Part shown: one piece after another, positions 60,804 to 64,000 of the stretch
Layout of the letters: each line of letters opens with the position of its first letter
Position numbering within the stretch: position 1 is the stretch's first letter
Assembly: GCF_005502745.1 (NCBI RefSeq)
Contig: NZ_SCNL01000016.1
Coordinates: 1 to 64,000, forward strand
Direction: 5' to 3'
DNA: 64,000 nt
From: Sphingomonas sp. 3P27F8
Lineage (GTDB): Bacteria; Pseudomonadota; Alphaproteobacteria; Sphingomonadales; Sphingomonadaceae
The notes under the pieces: model-generated
What the model saw: only the letters and a program-made list of their open reading frames with translations
The model's database searches: none
What the model was told of the DNA's origin: nothing
Program-made: the position numbers and the translations under genes

Positions 60804-61135
60804 GCGTGGACCTCAACCATCTTAGAATAGAGAGGAACGCTAGTCGCTGACGTGTAAGCTCTGTGTAGAATTATGAGCTCACGCATAAAAACGGCGTAGG
60901 GATGTCTCGCCAGCGCGCCGTCTTTACATCATCCTTATAGCTCCGCATAAAAACGCTGTGCTTCCCTTATATGCGCTTGATTAGACCGGAATCGAACCTC
61001 ACAACTTCGGAGTCCGATGCGCATGCTCATGCCAACGCTCACAGCCTCTCCAGGGGACATCTCGCACCCAAGCGGGACCGTCACGCCGCCGTATTCCCTT
61101 GATCGGCCAACTTCGTCGGTCACGGGGGCATGCTC
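60804..61135. promoter_or_regulatory. Divergent porin/kdp control region with direct repeats
   Basis: No gene is supported. AGCTC(A)CGCATAAAAACG occurs at 60876-60892 and, one base shorter, at 60939-60955 on the same strand, 63 bp apart. Between them TTTACATCATCCTTATAG (60923-60940) is AT-rich. Two copies in front of a kdp operon suggest binding sites for KdpE or another response regulator; the E. coli KdpE site is also AT-rich, but the match is not exact. Confidence 0.5.
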
Positions 61136-61231
61136 ATGACAAGCTCGCTCATGACCGGCCTGGCTGGCCTCTGCGCCCTCGGCCTCTTCATCTACCTCTT
61201 CTACGCTCTCATAAAGCCGGAACGCTTCTGA
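61136..61231 (+). CDS. kdpF: KdpF small subunit
   Basis: The 31-residue peptide MTSSLMTGLAGLCALGLFIY plus LFYALIKPERF is a single membrane helix ending in the KPERF motif, diagnostic of KdpF. It stabilises the KdpFABC potassium pump in the inner membrane. It is too short for normal gene calling. An alternative Met at residue 6 gives the usual 26-residue form. Confidence 0.9.
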   Translation: MTSSLMTGLAGLCALGLFIYLFYALIKPERF

Positions 61232-61270
61232 GCGCGAAGCAGTAATCGCAACATCAAAACAGGTGCAGCT

Positions 61271-61354
61271 ATGGGCGACCTCATATTCGTAGCGGTGACG
61301 CTCGTCTTCTTCGCAATCACAGCAGGGTTCATCGTTGCCCTGGCTCGGGTCTGA
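61271..61354 (+). CDS. Small hydrophobic peptide between kdpF and kdpA
   Basis: A 27-residue frame encodes [20 protein letters not shown] and IVALARV, a single membrane helix. Similar tiny hydrophobic genes are found beside kdpF in other proteobacteria, usually upstream of it. It lies 39 bp after kdpF and 10 bp before kdpA, so it is within the operon. It could be an accessory helix of the Kdp complex; that is inference. Confidence 0.6.
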   Translation: MGDLIFVAVTLVFFAITAGFIVALARV

Positions 61355-61364
61355 GGACGCTTAC

Positions 61365-63068
61365 ATGGGATACGACATCAACCAATTCATCGTCATCCTC
61401 GCCGTCATGGCGGGCCTGGTCTTCGTGCTCGGCAAGTGGATGACCCATCTTTTCACCGCTCCGGCTCACAATGTACTGGAACGGGGCACGTATCGGATAC
61501 TCGGCGTCAACCCGGCTGAGCCGATGTCGTGGAAGCGCTACGGCGCGGTTCTGCTGCTCAGCAACGCGGCTATGATGCTGTTGGGTTATCTGATCCTGCG
61601 CGTCCAAGACTTCCTACCGGGCGACACGCTTGCACGCGCTGCCCAGACCCCGGACCTCGCCTTCAACACTGCGGCCTCGTTCACGACCAACACCAACTGG
61701 CAGGCGTATGCGGGCGAGTCGAGCCTCTCGAATCTTTCGCAGATGGCGGCAATCACCTTCCTCATGGCGATCAGCGCCGCGACCGGCATAGCGGCAGCAG
61801 GCGGCTTCATTCGCGGCCTCAGCCTCAAGAGCTCGGCGGACATCGGCAACTACTGGGTCGACTTCACCCGCGTTCTCTACCGGCTGCTGCTGCCGCTGTG
61901 CTTCGCGATGGCGCTCGTCTACGTTTGGCAAGGCATGCCGCAGACGCTCACCGCGGATGCGGTCGCAACCACCCTTGAGGGCGCACGGCAACAACTCATC
62001 CTCGGCCCCGTAGCCAGCTTCGAGACGATCAAGCATATCGGAACGAACGGTGGCGGCTTCTTCAGCATGAACGCGGCGCACCCGTTCGAGAATCCGACGC
62101 CGCTCACGAACACGCTGCACATTCTGAGCATGCTGCTCATTCCGTCGGCGCTGACCTACACCTTCGGCTCGATGATCGCGAACCGCAAGCAAGGATGGGC
62201 ATTCTTCGCCGCCTTCCTCGTGATGTTCGTCGGCTTCCTGACACTGGTCTATGGATCCGAGCACAGCGGCAATCCGATGCTTGCCTCGATGGGCGTGGAT
62301 CAGGCGCAGTCGGCAACGCTAGGCGGCGGCAACATGGAGGGCAAGGAAGTCCGCTTCGGCATCGCCCAGACCAGCCTCTTCGTCACGACCACCACCGCAG
62401 CGACCACCGGGTCGGTCGATTCGATGCACGCATCGCTGACTCCGCTCGGCGGCTTTGTGCCGCTCGCCCAGATGATGCTGAACAACGTGTTCGGCGGCGA
62501 CGGCGTGGGCCTGATCAACCTCGTCACCTACGCGATCCTGACCGTGTTCCTCGTTGGCATGATGATCGGACGGACGCCCGAATTCCTCGGCAAAAAGATC
62601 GAGGCACGCGAGATGAAGTTCGTGATGCTGGCCGTGCTAGCGCACCCGCTGAGCATCCTTGGGTTCACCGCGCTCGCCTGCCTCACGCCGTCCACGCTTG
62701 CGAGCCTGGCGAACACGGGGCCGCACGGGTTCAGCGAGGTGCTCTACGCCTATACGTCCGGCACCGCCAACAACGGCTCAGCCTTCGCCGGCTTCAACGC
62801 CAACACGCCGTTTTTCAACACGACGATCGGCTTGGCCATGCTCATCGGGCGCTATTTCACGCTGCTGCCGATGCTGGCGGTTGCGGGCGTCCTCGCGGCC
62901 AAGGCGACGGTTCCGGCCGGACCGGGCACGCTGTCGACAGCAACGCCGCTGTTCACCGGCCTTCTCGTGTTCGTGGTGCTTGTCGTCGGCGGTCTCACCT
63001 TCCTGCCGGCGCTCGCCCTCGGCCCAATCGTAGAGCACCTGCTGATGCTCTCCGGCACGACCTTCTGA
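61365..63068 (+). CDS. kdpA: KdpA, potassium-selective channel subunit
   Basis: The 567-residue protein matches KdpA (557 in E. coli). It has ten or so membrane helices and the four selectivity-filter segments: [56 protein letters not shown] and [15 protein letters not shown]. It binds and passes potassium to the P-type ATPase KdpB. The ATG at 61365 fits the family; an earlier frame to 61335 does not. kdpC follows 10 bp later, instead of kdpB. Confidence 0.97.
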   Translation: MGYDINQFIVILAVMAGLVFVLGKWMTHLFTAPAHNVLERGTYRILGVNPAEPMSWKRYGAVLLLSNAAMMLLGYLILRVQDFLPGDTLARAAQTPDLAFNTAASFTTNTNWQAYAGESSLSNLSQMAAITFLMAISAATGIAAAGGFIRGLSLKSSADIGNYWVDFTRVLYRLLLPLCFAMALVYVWQGMPQTLTADAVATTLEGARQQLILGPVASFETIKHIGTNGGGFFSMNAAHPFENPTPLTNTLHILSMLLIPSALTYTFGSMIANRKQGWAFFAAFLVMFVGFLTLVYGSEHSGNPMLASMGVDQAQSATLGGGNMEGKEVRFGIAQTSLFVTTTTAATTGSVDSMHASLTPLGGFVPLAQMMLNNVFGGDGVGLINLVTYAILTVFLVGMMIGRTPEFLGKKIEAREMKFVMLAVLAHPLSILGFTALACLTPSTLASLANTGPHGFSEVLYAYTSGTANNGSAFAGFNANTPFFNTTIGLAMLIGRYFTLLPMLAVAGVLAAKATVPAGPGTLSTATPLFTGLLVFVVLVVGGLTFLPALALGPIVEHLLMLSGTTF

Positions 63069-63078
63069 GGAACTCACC

Positions 63079-63759
63079 ATGCGCAATGAACCATCGCTCG
63101 AAGCGGCGCATCAGCCCACGCAGTCCGCATTCAAGGGGCTTGGCCGTCCGGTACTCGTTTCTGCCGTGTTCTTCATGGCCGTGACCGGGGTTGCCTATCC
63201 GCTTGCGACCACCGGGGTTGCCAATCTGGTCTTCCCTGACCAGGCAAAAGGCAGTCTTATCGTTCGGGACGGCAAGACCATCGGCTCCCGCCAGATTGGA
63301 CAGCATTTCACAAGTGCGGGGTATTTCCACCCTCGACCAAGCATGACCTCGGGGCCGGACCCGAAGGATCCCTCGAAAACGGTTGATCAGCCCTATAACG
63401 CCGGTGCGAGCGCGGCGAGCAATCAGGCCGCGATCAGCAAAAAACTACTGACAGCAGTTGCCGAGCGGGTCGCAGCCTACCGGCAGGAGAATGGTCTTGG
63501 CGCCAATGCGCCGGTCCCAGTCGATGCCGTCACCGCCTCGGCCTCCGGCCTTGATCCTCATATCTCGATCGCAAATGCCCGCATCCAGGCGGCCCGTGTC
63601 GCAAAGGCGCGCGGTGTGCCTGTCGACGCCGTGCTGAAGCTTGTCGGTCAGAGTACGAGCAGACCCCAATTCGGGCTACTCGGGGATCCGCGGGTCAACG
63701 TGCTCGAACTCAATCTCGCCCTGGATGCGGCCGCGCCGGTCCGCCCGGCTGTGCAATAA
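63079..63759 (+). CDS. kdpC: KdpC subunit
   Basis: The 226-residue protein has one N-terminal membrane helix ([19 protein letters not shown]), the [20 protein letters not shown] block and the C-terminal [20 protein letters not shown] followed by [18 protein letters not shown], all diagnostic of KdpC. It stabilises the KdpAB complex and raises ATP affinity. E. coli KdpC has about 190 residues; extra length is mainly terminal. Its position before kdpB is atypical. Confidence 0.96.
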   Translation: MRNEPSLEAAHQPTQSAFKGLGRPVLVSAVFFMAVTGVAYPLATTGVANLVFPDQAKGSLIVRDGKTIGSRQIGQHFTSAGYFHPRPSMTSGPDPKDPSKTVDQPYNAGASAASNQAAISKKLLTAVAERVAAYRQENGLGANAPVPVDAVTASASGLDPHISIANARIQAARVAKARGVPVDAVLKLVGQSTSRPQFGLLGDPRVNVLELNLALDAAAPVRPAVQ

Positions 63760-63772
63760 TCGAGGTGTTCTA

Positions 63773-64000
63773 ATGTCCTCTCAAGAAACTCTCGCTTCGC
63801 CGGGCCCAGTTCTCGGCGGCAGCATCAAACAGGTTCCGTGGAGCTCAATCGTCGCTGAGTCATTCAGGAAGCTGTCACCGCGTGTTCAGTTGAAGAACCC
63901 GGTGATGTTCGTCGTCTTCCTCGGCAGCATCGTTACGACGCTGCTCTGGATCCAGGCCGTCACCGGAGAAGGCGAGGCATCGGCGGGATTCATCTTTGCG
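63773..64000 (+). CDS. kdpB: KdpB P-type ATPase, N-terminal part (runs off the window)
   Basis: The frame starts [20 protein letters not shown] and continues [30 protein letters not shown] and [13 protein letters not shown]. The K-L-S-P-R-x-Q-x-K-N-P-V-M-F segment at the first membrane helix is conserved in KdpB. The gene begins 13 bp after kdpC and is cut at the window edge, so the phosphorylation site (DKTGT) is not visible. Confidence 0.9.
   Translation, partial: MSSQETLASPGPVLGGSIKQVPWSSIVAESFRKLSPRVQLKNPVMFVVFLGSIVTTLLWIQAVTGEGEASAGFIFA

Overview
The window looks like accessory DNA, probably plasmid-borne, from a GC-rich alphaproteobacterium, most likely a sphingomonad. Four things point that way: an F-type conjugation operon in the gene order I associate with sphingomonad plasmids such as pNL1; a LexA box of the alphaproteobacterial GTTC-N7-GTTC type; many small proteins of sphingomonad flavour; and uniformly high GC. 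I see no replication or partition gene, rRNA, tRNA or CRISPR array. The species assignment is inference.

Layout. 1-3942 is the right-hand part of a Tn3-family transposon (truncated SDR cargo, resolvase, transposase, 38-bp right inverted repeat) inserted in a uvrA-like gene, whose 5' part survives at 3943-4382. 4.7-9.3 kb carries glutathione-dependent formaldehyde dehydrogenase, a quinone-oxidoreductase-like gene divergent from a TetR regulator, an aldo/keto reductase and a TMEM175-like channel. 9.3-9.7 kb is a patchwork of broken purine-catabolism genes. 9.9-13.1 kb is a tightly overlapping four-gene operon (glycosyltransferase 2, acyl-CoA-dehydrogenase-like, PIG-L deacetylase, NodS-like methyltransferase). 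Catalase HPII, a broken MHYT gene and a zinc alcohol dehydrogenase follow. 17.3-21.7 kb is a decayed zone with an IS1111-group element, an aldo/keto reductase remnant, an IS3 remnant and a truncated response regulator.

22.0-26.3 kb is a DNA-damage island: umuDC under a LexA box, a divergent HNH-like gene, HU, two small genes, and an SRAP (YedK/HMCES) gene that appears to start at ATC. 26.6-47.1 kb is one long leftward F-type type IV secretion operon, from pilin traA to traG; traG carries a C-terminal M23 peptidase domain. No relaxase or coupling protein lies in the window. 47.1-49.6 kb is a rightward regulatory module (two probable DNA-binding proteins, a small RHH-like protein and a GGDEF-derived protein lacking GGDEF), separated from traA by an intergenic region with three T-tract repeats.

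49654-57187 is a complete Tn3-family transposon with 38-bp inverted repeats (35/38 identical). Its resolvase gene overlaps by 4 bp a cargo ABC permease, which overlaps its ATPase, and a Sel1 lipoprotein gene follows; a second, larger lipoprotein is convergent. I regard this resolvase-coupled cargo as one of the least-described parts of the window. After two frameshifted small genes come CorA, a small membrane protein and a beta-barrel porin. Divergent from the porin is a kdp potassium-uptake operon with the unusual order kdpF, small peptide, kdpA, kdpC, kdpB, the last running off the window edge.
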